From the NCBI GenBank assembly GCA_026636295.1, contig CP089460.1, forward strand, positions 744,001-808,000: 64,000 nt of DNA, read 5' to 3'. This DNA comes from Medakamo hakoo. Taxonomy: Eukaryota > Chlorophyta > Trebouxiophyceae > Coccomyxaceae. The notes under the pieces were generated by a model that made no database searches, had not been told where the DNA came from, and worked only from the letters and a program-made list of their open reading frames with translations. Positions within the stretch are counted from its first letter, which is position 1; each line of letters opens with the position of its first letter. Shown here one piece after another: positions 10,008-19,518 of this stretch. The translations under genes were made by a program, and so were the position numbers.

Positions 10008-10197
10008 GAGGTGGAGGGGGCGGGTAGGGGGGAGGGGAGGGCGCAGAGAGGGCGCGTGCGTGTGTGGGTGGTTGATTCTTTTGCCTTTGCGTCCGGTACT
10101 TTCTCAACACAACCCCTCCCCGTCGACCCGCCCCCTCCTACGCTCCATGAAACGCACACACACACACACCAAAAACGCGCTCCCTGCCTCACCCACC

Positions 10198-11312
10198 TCA
10201 AGCCGCTTTGGCGGCGGGCGGCCGCGGGCCCAGGTAGTGCGAGAAAAACTTGGCGAGCGCGCCCTCGTAGTCGTCCCCGTCGTCGGGCGTGATGAGGGTC
10301 GACACGACGCTCTCCCGGCCCGCGCAGTTTTCGTACCAGCGGATGAGCTTGGCGCACCGGGCGGGCAGCTCGAAGCCCGTCCGCGCCTTCAGCTCGAACA
10401 GGCGCAGGAAGAACGGGATGGCCGCCGCGTCGGCGATGGAGAAGTGCGCGCCGCAGTAGAACGGCCCCTGCGGGTCGGCGTGCTCTTCCAGCCAGTCGAT
10501 GGCCGCCAGCAGCGCCGCTTTGTCGGCCTTGGCCGCTTCGGGCGCCTGCCCGCCACGCAACAGCCGGTAAAAAGGCGGGACGAACGCGTCATCGATGCGG
10601 CGGGCGGCCAGGCGGGCGTAGGCCCGCGTCGCCGGGTGGGGCGGCAACAGAGACGGCGCCGCCGGCGCCCAGTCTTCTAAAAACTCCAGCAGCACCAGAC
10701 TTTCCGGCAGGACGTGCGTGATCGCGTCTTCGCGGTACAGCACAGTGGGCACCTTGCCCTCTGGGTTCAACGCCGTAAACCACGCCGGCTTCTTTTCCTT
10801 TTCGCGCGGGATGGCCCACTCGCCTTTCTCATTGCGGACGGCGGCTTCGACCGCGTTGAAAGGGATGCCCTTTTCGTGGAGGGCGATCATCACACGCTGG
10901 GCGTAGGGGCACACCCTGTTTGGTTTTGAGTGTTGAGCGAGTGGAGTGAGCGCGTGGTTTTTGATGGGGGTGGACGGATGATGGATGGGGAGCGGGTCGG
11001 TCGTGCGAGGCCGCGCTGGCCAGCGCTCGCTTTCCGTCGCTGGCGCACTGTAAAACCCGTCGCTTCCCCTCGCCATTAGCATCAGATGGGTGTGCAGAGA
11101 TGTCTGCCGCCCGGGAGAGCAGGCGCACGCCCACTGCACGCCCGCACCAGCCCCACCGCGGGCCTGGATGTTTTTCGCATGCGGTCCGCACGCAAAAAAA
11201 GAACGCACCAGCTCGTCACGATGGTCAGCTTTTTGTCGGACAGGACAGGGCCCGCGTCAGCGGCGCCGGTCGCCGGCGCGGTGGCGCCGGCCGCGGAGTC
11301 GGCGGCGGACAT
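10198..11312 (-). CDS. Glutathione S-transferase-like protein, Cys-type (omega/lambda-like)
   Basis: Predicted 273-residue GST-fold enzyme. Exon 1 is 11312-11209, intron 11208-10916 (GTGCGT...AACAG), exon 2 is 10915-10198. The splice reconstitutes the active-site strand TIVTSWVCPYAQRVMIALHEKG-like context, in which CPYAQR supplies a catalytic Cys rather than Tyr or Ser. That is typical of omega, lambda and dehydroascorbate-reductase GSTs, which favour thiol transfer or deglutathionylation. NPEGKVPTVLY (cis-Pro) and ESLVLLEFLED complete the thioredoxin-fold half. The helical C-terminal half contains the N-capping-type FSIADAA motif. No organelle presequence is obvious; the first 20 residues are Ala-rich. 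It converges on HslU (stops 190 bases apart). The class is inferred from the CPY motif only. Confidence 0.8.
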
Positions 11313-11437
11313 GGGTGTTTGCGGGGAGGGGGAACGGGGAACGAATGGAAAGAGCAGAGTGGGCCTCTTCGCTCAACCTTCATGAAAAAAAAAACGCGTT
11401 GGGTTTTACACAGGGCGGCGCGGCGGCGAAGCAAGAG

Positions 11438-11457
11438 GCCCCGGCAAGAGCCGGGGC
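11438..11457. repeat. Perfect 8-bp inverted repeat with AAGA loop
   Basis: GCCCCGGC and GCCGGGGC flank a four-base AAGA, giving a very stable GC hairpin upstream of the GST start. No T tract follows, and function is unknown. Confidence 0.6.
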
Positions 11458-11790
11458 GTCGCCTCCCCTCACTGACGCACGCTCTATAAGCAGCAGCAAG
11501 GGGTGGAGGACGGGAAGGAAGAGAAAGAGTCTCTCCCACCACCTCCACCACCCCCAACCACCCGCCTCAAAACACACACACACACACTCCGGACGGGGCG
11601 ACGGGGCGCCTCTTGCCACCGCGCACACGCGCCTCTCTCAGTTTTCTCTCTTCTCTCTCAACGTTTCTCTTTCTCTCTCTCTCTCAAAGTTTTTCATCCG
11701 TGTTGTTGATACACCAAACCGAAAGGGGGGGGACAAGTTCTCTCTCTCTTGAACAACTTTTGTAAAAAGGGGGTTTGTTTTTCTTCGAAC

Positions 11791-11842
11791 GTATGCGGGC
11801 CTACTGCGCCCCGCCCGCCGCAAGCAGCCGGCCCGCACATAC
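11791..11842. repeat. 52-base imperfect hairpin downstream of the Rieske gene
   Basis: The left arm GTATGCGGGCC pairs with the right arm GGCCCGCACATAC except for a two-base bulge. A nested CTGC/GCAG pair extends the stem toward a C-rich loop. It lies about 350 bases past the Rieske gene stop on that gene's strand, so it may be in the 3' untranslated region or just beyond it. Role unknown. Confidence 0.5.
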
Positions 11843-12047
11843 ACCGCCCCTAGAATGGAGGGGACGGCAGACGGGATGGGGATTGCGCGGGCGGAGGGAC
11901 TAAGAAGAAGATTAAAAAACGAATCGAAAAGGGGGGGACAGTTCTTTTTTTAAGGAAAACAAAGGCCGCGCGCGCGCCGCCCGCACCCGCACCCGCTCCC
12001 CGCAACGTAGGCGGGAGGGTTGAGTGTCCAGGCACACGACGCGGCGG

Positions 12048-12078
<31 letters not shown>

Positions 12079-12195
12079 CACAAAGTATAAAAACACAAGC
12101 AGGTCTCTCTCCATCCATCCAACGCGTCGGGTTGGGATTTTCGTTTGACCGTGCAGCGGGGCGGGCGGGGGACGGGCCGCCGCCGTCGCGCCGCC

Positions 12196-15100
12196 TCACA
12201 TGTCCGCGCGCCCGCGGCCCCGGCTCAGCTCGTCGGCCTCCGCCGTGCCTCCTTCGCCGCCGGGCGGCGGGACGCCGTAGCCCATGTCCAGGTACTCGGC
12301 CCGCAGCTTACGGAACGCGGTCTGCGGCAGGTCGGCGCGGACCGACACCTCGCGGGCCAGCATGTCCGGCCGCAGCCCTTCCACCATGGCCTTGTCCTCG
12401 CCCAGGATGCGCAGCATGGCGGACCGGGCCCACCGGTCCCACAGGCCCCAGTTGAAGATGCCGGTGGGGTCGGAGCCGAGCTTGCGGACGAGGGCAAAGC
12501 GGTTGACGGTCACGCCCGGGCGGACGGGCACCGTGTTGACGAACGTGGTGAAGGACAGGCCGCCGCCCAGGGTGAAGGAGATGACGGACGTGGAGGGCAG
12601 GTTGGCGCTGTTGGGGGTGGGAGGTGTGTGGGAGGGTGTGGGAGGGGGAGGGAGGGTGTGAGCGGGAGGCGAGACGCGGGGGAGGACAGACACTGTTGGA
12701 AGGGAAGGAAAAAAAAACGCACCGGGCGGTGACGTGGACCTCTGGCACGACGGACCACGCCCACAGCGGGGAGACGGCCTTGTTGTGCAGGGAGAAGCGA
12801 GCCGTCACGCCGTACGCGTCCGGCTCCACGCGCATGCCCCGGATTTCGGGCTTGGACTGGTTGCCGAACGTGTCCGAGTGCAGGTAGTGAATCTGTGGGG
12901 AGGTGGGGGGTGGAGAGAGGGGGGAGGGGCGGGTTGGGAGCGGTGTCGAGGTGCATGGACAGAGGCGAGAAAAAAGGGGGCGGCCCGCCGCCACCCAACC
13001 CACACGCCTCAACTCACGTGCGCCATGTCGATGGCGTTCTCGAACACGCCCCAGTGGTCGCAGTTGAACTCGATTTCGCCGTACACGGCCTTCCAGGACG
13101 GGTCGGTCAGTTCGGGCACGTGCGGGATGGGCGGCCGCTCGTCGGCGGGCAGGGCGGGCGACCCGTAGAACAGCCACACGAAGCCGCCCTGTTCGGCGAT
13201 GGGGTAGGTGTCGACCAGGGGCTTGGCCGGCCACTCGCCCGCGTGTTCGGCGGCGGGGACGGAGCGCAGGGTGCCCGACCCATCAAAAGCCCAGCCGTGG
13301 TATGGGCAGACGACGCAGTCGTGGCCGTCCACGCGCCCCACCCACCCCTGGTGCAGGGGCGCGCCGCGGTGCGGGCACACGTCGTGCAACGCCCGCACCG
13401 CGCCACTCGAGTCCCGGAACAGCGTCAGCTTCTCGCCCAGCAGCTCCACGCCGACGGGCTTGCCGGCGGGCACGGACTCGGACAGCGCGGCGGCGTACCA
13501 AAAGTTTTTTAAGTACGCCTTGCGCCCGGCCAGCTCCTTGGACCGGGCCGCCAGGGTCGGCGGCAAGGAGGCAGGGTCCAGCTCGCCCGGGCGCAGGCCC
13601 CGGCGCGCGCGGCGGGAGGCGAGGTCGTCGACGGTGGGCGCCCCGGCGCCGGGCGGCCGGGCTTTGGCGCCCGGGCGGGCCGGGCCGGGGGCGAGGCGGG
13701 GGAGGGCGACGCCGCCGGACAGGGTGGGCGGCAGGTCCGTCGTGGAGGAGCCACCGGACACGGTCGGCGGCGGGGCCGTCAGCGTGGCGGTCGCGGCCGC
13801 GGAGGAGGAAGGGGCGGCCCCCGGGGCGGCGGCGGCAGTCCCTCCACCCTCCGCCTCAACAAAGCCCGTCAGCCGCAGAGCGGGCGGTGGCGCGACGGCC
13901 GGTTTGCCGCCCACCAGGCGGGCCAGGCCGTCCAAGCGGGCGGGTGCGATTTTTTTGGCCAGGGTGACCTGGGCGTCGACCTCGCGAGCCTGGCGCGTTT
14001 GTGATGGGGGGGGAGGCCGGGTGGTGAGGGAGGGCGGACAAAAAGCGGCGTCGTGCGGGCGCGCGCGCGTGCGCGGCAGCCGGCTGACCTCAGCCTGCGA
14101 CGGGGCCTCTTGCGCGCCGGGCTCGAAAAAAAAACAGGCGCGGACTGCATCGGAGCAGCTTGGCGCCAACGCCTTCCACAGCCGGCGGAGCCGCCCGCTG
14201 ATGGCGCAGCGGCCACCAATGATGACCTGGCATCCTGGCCGGCCCAGCGCGCGACAATGCACTGTGGCGGAGCGCGGTTTGGTGGCCGGCGCCACCGCCG
14301 CCCCATCTTGTCTGTCCGCTCTCGCGCGCGCACTCGACACCGAAACGAAAAAAAAGCAAAAAAAAACATCGACACGCACCGCGGCCTTGAGATCGTGAGG
14401 GTGACGTTTTAGGACCGTAGAGATGGCGATGGCATCCAAGACGTAAAAGATGGCCCAGATGCCGCTGTCATTTTGGGGGGGTTGGGGGCGGCGGTGAGGG
14501 GTGTTGAGAGATGGCCCCCGGCATGCGCTGGTGTCTCCGACGTCGGGGCTGCGAAAAGAAAAACCGACTCACATTGCGACGGCGTGGTCACCCAAGTAGG
14601 CCGGCTTCAGGCCAGAGGTCCACAGACTGGCCAGGGTGTCCCGCAGGGGGGCAGAAGACTCCGCGAGGGCCCCCATGAACTGTTTTTTTTTGGGGGGGGG
14701 GGAGGGGAGCGCGTGAGCGCAGGGACACACCAGCGGGGGCACAGCGAGTGCTTCGACGGCGCGCGGCGGCCGGAAAAGGCCTACCCTCGGCTATAACCCA
14801 CGCCCAGGGCGTGGTGCGGATCACGATGCACGCGCACGCATTGAGTACGGGGGGTTGAGACCCCAGGGTCGAGCTGGGCGGGGCGGCATGGTGCGAGGTT
14901 TGTGCGCGCCAATGCCCTCGACGACGCGTCGGGTTTTTTTGTTTTCGCGCACCTTGCCCGCGACGTGGACGGCCTCAAACAGCGCGCCCGCGCTGACGCC
15001 CAGCAGGAAGGAGCGCAGGAGTGGGACGAGGTAAAAGTCGCCCGTGGACTCGTCGGCCGCGGCGGCGGCGACGGCGGCGGTCGCGACGGCGGGTTGCGGC

Positions 15101-15267
15101 TGCGTCGGCGCCTGGTCGGCGCCCGGCGGCACGGCCGCCCGGACCACCGTCCGCGGCGGTAAAGCCGGGCGTGGCGCCCGGTTGGGCCGGGCGATGGCGG
15201 TGATGGTGAGGGACGGCGCGCCGACGCGGCGGCCGGCGGCGGGCCGGCGCAGGGTGAGGGGCGGCAT
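12196..15267 (-). CDS. Rieske non-haem iron oxygenase, CAO/PAO-like, with N-terminal membrane module
   Basis: Six-exon model of 686 residues: 15267-14953, 14679-14573, 14464-14380, 13989-13018, 12892-12723, 12607-12196; all phases agree. Residues 1-75 look like a plastid transit peptide. Then come two likely membrane stretches (SFLLGVSAGALFEAV; VAIGIWAIFYVLDAIAI). From residue 170 a Pro/Ala-rich linker leads to the Rieske centre (CPHRG near 374 and CPYHG near 397, ligands C-x-H and C-x2-H). The iron site DMAHIHYLH (D-x2-H-x4-H) is rebuilt exactly across the exon 4/5 junction. The family includes chlorophyllide a oxygenase, pheophorbide a oxygenase and related plastid or cyanobacterial enzymes; the substrate is not readable here. 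The Rieske part has no Met before its iron site, which argues for one continuous gene, but a separate upstream membrane-protein gene cannot be excluded. Confidence 0.65.
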
Positions 15268-15497
15268 GGTCGGATGGATGGGGGAGGGGTCGGTTTCGAG
15301 CGAAAAAGCTGAGTGAGCAGCGGGAGAGAGGCGGCGGGAGAGGCGACGGGGCGCGCGGCGGCGCTCCACACCACCACTCTCTCTTCTTAACCGCCCCTCT
15401 CTCCCCCATCCACGCCACGAAGCACCCCCACGCCACGCGCGCCCACCCTTCCCCCTTGTCACGCGCCCCGTCCCCGTCTCGGGCACCCAGCGCGAGC

Positions 15498-16217
15498 ATG
15501 CCTCCGTCTCCACCGGCCCCGCCCACGGCGGTGGCGGCGGCCGCACCTGTGCACGCCCGCCCCCTCCCCTCTCACCACCCGCGCCTCCCGGCGCCCACGG
15601 CCTCCTTGCTCGCCCGGGTGGCCGTCAGCCTGGAAGCAGCTGCAGGCGCCTTGCTGGCGACCGGGCATGGCGGGCGGGACGGCCCCGCGTGCGGTGGCGG
15701 TGGGCGTGCACCGAACGGCGGCGCGGCTCCACCGCACGAGGGGGCGACCAGCGTCACGGCCGACGCCCGCACAGCTGCTGGGCCACCGGCATCCACGCCC
15801 CGGTCGCATGCGACGGACGCCACAGCTGGCGCGGCCGCCGCCTGGGCAGACGACGGCGACGGCGACGGCGACGGCGACGCAGCCTCCGCCGCTGCTGCTG
15901 CGGCCGTGGCCGCGTCCTTCGACGCCGCCGCCACGGCCGCGGCCAGCCCGCGCGCCGCCGCTTTAGCGGCCGTGACTGATGCATTGGCTGAGGCGCGGGT
16001 TGGGGGTGGGAGCGGGCGTGCGCCGGTCTCCACCACTCCCCCCGTCCAGGCGGCGGGCGCGCCACGCCGCCACCGCCGCGGCCGCGGCGTGCGCGTCATT
16101 CCTCGCCGTCACCGCCTGGCCTCACAACTCGTCAACTTGGAAGCCAAATTGGCCCTGGACGGGGCGCGGCGGGCGGTGGAGTTGGCGGCGGAGTTGCGGG
16201 CGGTGGGGCGGTCATAG
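15498..16217 (+). CDS. Hypothetical low-complexity protein
   Basis: An uninterrupted frame of 239 codons from an ATG at 15498, head-to-head with the Rieske gene. The product is Ala/Pro/Gly-rich, with an Asp-Gly repeat near the middle from a GACGGC tract. A basic patch (RRHRRGRG) and a final predicted helix (ASQLVNLEAKLALDGARRAVELAAELRAV, split here by eye) come near the C-terminus. No family was recognised. The frame is in the correct orientation to fill an otherwise empty 1.1-kb interval, but composition alone can keep frames open in this genome. It may be only part of a gene, or not coding. Confidence 0.35.
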   Translation: MPPSPPAPPTAVAAAAPVHARPLPSHHPRLPAPTASLLARVAVSLEAAAGALLATGHGGRDGPACGGGGRAPNGGAAPPHEGATSVTADARTAAGPPASTPRSHATDATAGAAAAWADDGDGDGDGDAASAAAAAAVAASFDAAATAAASPRAAALAAVTDALAEARVGGGSGRAPVSTTPPVQAAGAPRRHRRGRGVRVIPRRHRLASQLVNLEAKLALDGARRAVELAAELRAVGRS

Positions 16218-16239
16218 CGTCGGACCCTTAGGGGGCCCT

Positions 16240-16261
16240 CCAGCGACCAAGTGGTCGCTGG
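16240..16261. repeat. Perfect 10-bp palindrome with 2-base spacer
   Basis: CCAGCGACCA and TGGTCGCTGG are separated by AG. The palindrome sits 23 bases after the stop of the hypothetical gene and about 100 bases before the FMN hydrolase/riboflavin kinase start. It could act as a hairpin in RNA or as a dimeric protein-binding site; neither is shown. Confidence 0.7.
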
Positions 16262-16357
16262 CCCAGCCGCCATCCCGACCACTGTGCTTCTTTTCTCTGA
16301 GCAACGCATTCCCTCGCAAAGAAAAGAACGGCCGCCCCTGTGACGAGGGACTACACC

Positions 16358-17623
16358 ATGTCGGCCCCACCGGTGCGGCTGTGCATCTTTGACCTGGACG
16401 GCCTGCTGCTCAACGTGGAGTCGATAGTGACGGCCGCGGCGTCTGCCGTGCTCGCGCGCCTCGACCCGCCGGCGTCGCTCACGCCGGCCGCGCTCGCCGC
16501 GTCGCGCGGCCGCCGCCCCCTGGACGCCTGGGCCCAGACCGCCGCCGTCCTGGGCTTGGACCCATCCACCGCCCCCGCCCTCCTGTCCGCGTCGGAAGCC
16601 CTGCTGCGCGACCGCTGGCACACCTGCCCGCCCATGCCCGGCGCGCTGAGGCTGGTGGCCCACCTGCGGGCGGCCGGCGTCGCGTGCGCGTTGGCGACGT
16701 CGACGCCCCGCGCCACGTACGCCGCCAAGACGGGCCCGGGCTCGGCCGCGCCGGCGCTGGGCCCCCACGCCTGGGACGCTGTCATCTGCGGCGACGACCC
16801 GGCCGTCAAAAAAGGAAAGCCCGCGCCCGACGCGTTCCTGGCCGCCGCCGCCGCCGCGGGCGGCGTGCCTCCGTCCGCCTGCCTGGTCCTGGAAGACGCG
16901 CCCGCGGGAGCAGAGGCTGCCGTCGCGGCGGGCATGCGGTGCGTGGTCGTGCCGTCGTTGACGGATGCGGATGGTGCGGCGTCGGCCTTCCCCGCCGCGC
17001 GGGGCGTCGGCGCGCCCGCCGGCGTCACCGAGTCCCTGCCCTCCCTTTTTGCGTTCGACCCGTCGCGGTACGGCCTGCCGCCCTTCACGGACGCGCTGCC
17101 CGTCGGCCCGCACGCGGGCTGCATCACGTCCGCCATTCCGTTTTGGCCCGGGCCCGACGCGTTCCGCCTGCGCGGGCGGGTGGTGCACGGCTTTGGGCGC
17201 GGCTCCAAGCAGCTCGGCATCCCCACGGCCAACCTGCCGCCCGGCTCGCTGGCGGGGCTGGCGGACGCCGTGACGGGCATTTACGCCTGCTGGGCCGTGC
17301 TGGGCGACGGGTGCGACAGGGGGGCGGGCGTCGCGTGGCCGGCCGTCGCGTCCATCGGCTTCAACCCGCAGTTTGTGCACGAGGTCGGCGGCACGCCCCA
17401 GCGCACGGCCGAGCCGTGGATCCTCGCGCCGCCCGGCGCGCTGCCCGACCAGTTTTACGGGGCGGACCTGCGGCTGCTCGTCGTGTCTTACCTGCGGCCG
17501 GAAGCCAGGTTCGAGGGGCTGGACGCCCTGGTCGCGCAAATCCACGCCGACGCGGCCGCGGCGCGGGTTGTGTTGGCCAGTGCCGCGCTCGTAGGCGCGG
17601 CGGACGACGAGTTTTTGCGCTGA
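16358..17623 (+). CDS. FHY: Bifunctional FMN hydrolase / riboflavin kinase
   Basis: Single-exon, 421-residue enzyme that joins the two opposing steps of FMN metabolism, as in plant FMN/FHy. Residues 1-235 are a HAD phosphatase: motif I FDLDGLLLN with both catalytic Asp, motif II ATSTP, motif III Lys in KKGKPAPDAF, and motif IV LEDAPAG. From about residue 270 the riboflavin kinase domain begins (RVVHGFGRGSKQLGIPTANL, the ATP/flavin-binding GxPTAN signature), followed by GIYACWAVL, ASIGFNPQF and EVGGTPQRTAEPWIL, which stands in the place of the family's ...VEVHIL block. The ATG at 16358 gives MSAPPVRLCIFDLDG, a normal distance to motif I. The region around TPQRTAEPWIL departs from the canonical metal-binding pattern, so kinase competence should be treated as likely, not certain. 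Confidence 0.85.
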   Translation: MSAPPVRLCIFDLDGLLLNVESIVTAAASAVLARLDPPASLTPAALAASRGRRPLDAWAQTAAVLGLDPSTAPALLSASEALLRDRWHTCPPMPGALRLVAHLRAAGVACALATSTPRATYAAKTGPGSAAPALGPHAWDAVICGDDPAVKKGKPAPDAFLAAAAAAGGVPPSACLVLEDAPAGAEAAVAAGMRCVVVPSLTDADGAASAFPAARGVGAPAGVTESLPSLFAFDPSRYGLPPFTDALPVGPHAGCITSAIPFWPGPDAFRLRGRVVHGFGRGSKQLGIPTANLPPGSLAGLADAVTGIYACWAVLGDGCDRGAGVAWPAVASIGFNPQFVHEVGGTPQRTAEPWILAPPGALPDQFYGADLRLLVVSYLRPEARFEGLDALVAQIHADAAAARVVLASAALVGAADDEFLR

Positions 17624-17735
17624 GGGCGTGTCAGAAAAGAAGACAGCAAAACAACAGAACAGTCTCTCTCCTCTCTCTCTCTCTCTCTGTCTCCCTCCGT
17701 CCATTCCCGCCCCATCCCCATCCCAACCTCCCCAT

Positions 17736-19351
17736 TCACAGCGCGGCCGGCCTGAGTTTCGAGTTCCCGTACCCGCGCGGGTGGTCGTCCTTCCAGTCGT
17801 CCATGCGGCGGGCCGCGTCCAGGCCCGGCCCACCATCAGCTTCCAGGCCTTCGTCGTCGGAACCCGCGGCGGCACGGGCGGCCGACCGCGCAGCGTCCGC
17901 CCGCCTTTCAGCGGCGGACCTTTCCTGCGCGGCGGCGACCTCTTCCTCCGCCAGGGCCGCCAACGTTTTGGTCGGCGGCAGGTGGGAGGGGCGAAACACT
18001 TCCGCGGCCAAGCGGGCCCGGTCGGCGTGCGCGGACGCGACGGCGGACAGCGCGGGCGACGCGGAGGACTGGGCGAGCGACGCGGGCGCGTAGTTGGGGC
18101 GCAGGTCGGACGCCGCGCGACCCGCGCCACGGCCGGCCAGGCCGTCCGCCGCCGCGCGCAGGGCGGCCACGATGTCGGGCGGCGGGCCGCCTTCAACGCC
18201 GTTGGCCCTCTGGGCGGCGGCGGCCGCCCGCTCGGCGGGCGACAAAGCGGCGGCGGCGCGGAGGAGGGCGAGCTCGGCCGCCGCGCCAGCCACCGCGTCG
18301 GCCGCGTCCAGGGCCGCGAGCTGGAGCTCCACGACAGCCGCCGCGTGCGCGGACGCGCCGTCGTCGCCGTTGTCCTTCAGCTGGGCTTGCAGCTCGGCCG
18401 CTTTGGACGCCAGGGCTTTGCGGGCTTTGAACGCCGCGACTTTGGCGGCGCGCGTGGCCGCGGGGTCCGGGCCCCGGCGGGCCGCGGCGGCGCTTGGTGG
18501 ACCGCCGTTGTCGTCGTCGTCGCTCCCGCCGCCGCCGCCACCGTTGACCATCAACCCGTGCCTGGCTTCGGGCGGCAGCACGCCCAGTAGGCGCAGCCCG
18601 GACAGGAAGCGGCGGTGTTCGGCGGCGGCGGACGCCAGAGCGGCGGCCCGGGCGGCGGGGTCGACCGACGGCCCGGCCGGCTGGTTTCGTCCTCCGCTGC
18701 GCTCCTGCCGCACGACCCCGGCAGCGGCCGCCCGGGCCGCCAGCAGGTCGCCCGCCCATGCCGGGAGTAAGGCAAAGCGTAAATCACCCGCTGGTATGTC
18801 GTCGGCGCCCTCGCCCGACCCGGGCGCGGGCAAGACGCCGGCCGCGTCGGCGGCCGCTTCCGTCGCGCGGACCAGGTCGAGCGCGCGCTGCAGGGGCAGT
18901 GGGTGTGGAGTGGCGTTGGGTTTGAGAGAGTGCCGTGCGTTTCGTGTGTGTGCTTGCCTCCCTCCTGCCCGCTCTCCCTCACGCACGCACCTGGTACTGG
19001 TCGTCTTCATCTCCAGCCGCACCCGCCGTGGGCCGGTCGTTTTTGGCGACCGCGACCGCCGCTTCGGCCTTGGCCAGCAGCGCGGAGAGCGGCAGGTCCT
19101 GTGGCGTGTTTCAAGACGGTGGCGGCGGGAATGAGTTGCTTGTCTTCTGATGGATGACGCACTGGGCGGAGGGCATGGCGGCGGTGCCAGCCAGGTAGAT
19201 GGTGGTGGGTGACAGTGGGACGGAGGCCCCGGGCGGCCCGCATCACAGAAAAACGCATGCGATGCTTGACGCGCTGGCCAGCGGCGCGGGGCGAAAAAGG
19301 AGACCGGGGCGGGTTGCCCGCGCGACGCACCAGCTCCTCCGGTGTCAGCAT
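17736..19351 (-). CDS. TAP46: TAP46/IGBP1 (Tap42) PP2A regulatory subunit
   Basis: Alpha4-type regulator that binds catalytic subunits of PP2A-like phosphatases and acts downstream of TOR. Three exons: 19351-19331 (only seven codons, MLTPEEL), 19098-18991, and 18887-17736; 426 residues in total. The second exon gives DLPLSALLAKAE, matching the helical N-terminus of the family. The third contains RALDLVRATE and long Ala-rich helices. The C-terminal signature RMDDWKDDHPRGYGNSKL corresponds to the plant TAP46 ending DDWKDDNPRGAGNKKL, which is diagnostic. Compared with plant TAP46, the middle is expanded with Ala and contains a short acidic Gly/Asp insert. It is tail-to-tail with the FMN hydrolase/riboflavin kinase gene (112 bases between stops). 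Confidence 0.85.
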
Positions 19352-19518
19352 GGCGCAGGGCTACGTAGGAAGCTCGTGTTGCGGCGCGTGGGCTCAGCTG
19401 AGAACCGCGGCGCGACAAAAAAGAAAATGAGACAGTGAAACAAGCAGGAAGACTCTCGACTAACACAGAACACCAAAAAAACGCTCGCCTCCATCACCTC
19501 CACCTCCACCTCCGTGCC

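Larger units (their letters stand above)
11313..12195. other. Long intergenic stretch, no gene recognised
   Basis: About 880 bases upstream of the GST gene and downstream of the Rieske oxygenase gene. Composition is strongly skewed: T/C-rich tracts near 11640-11760, CA dinucleotide repeats near 11570 and 12045-12080, and short poly-A runs. Two inverted repeats are listed separately. No reading frame with family similarity was seen. It likely holds the GST promoter and the 3' untranslated region of the Rieske gene. Confidence 0.5.

Noticed and set aside
14090-14375. Extra exons inside the Rieske intron 13990-14379
   Set aside because: Several frames are open but none shows conserved sequence, and skipping them keeps phase exactly.
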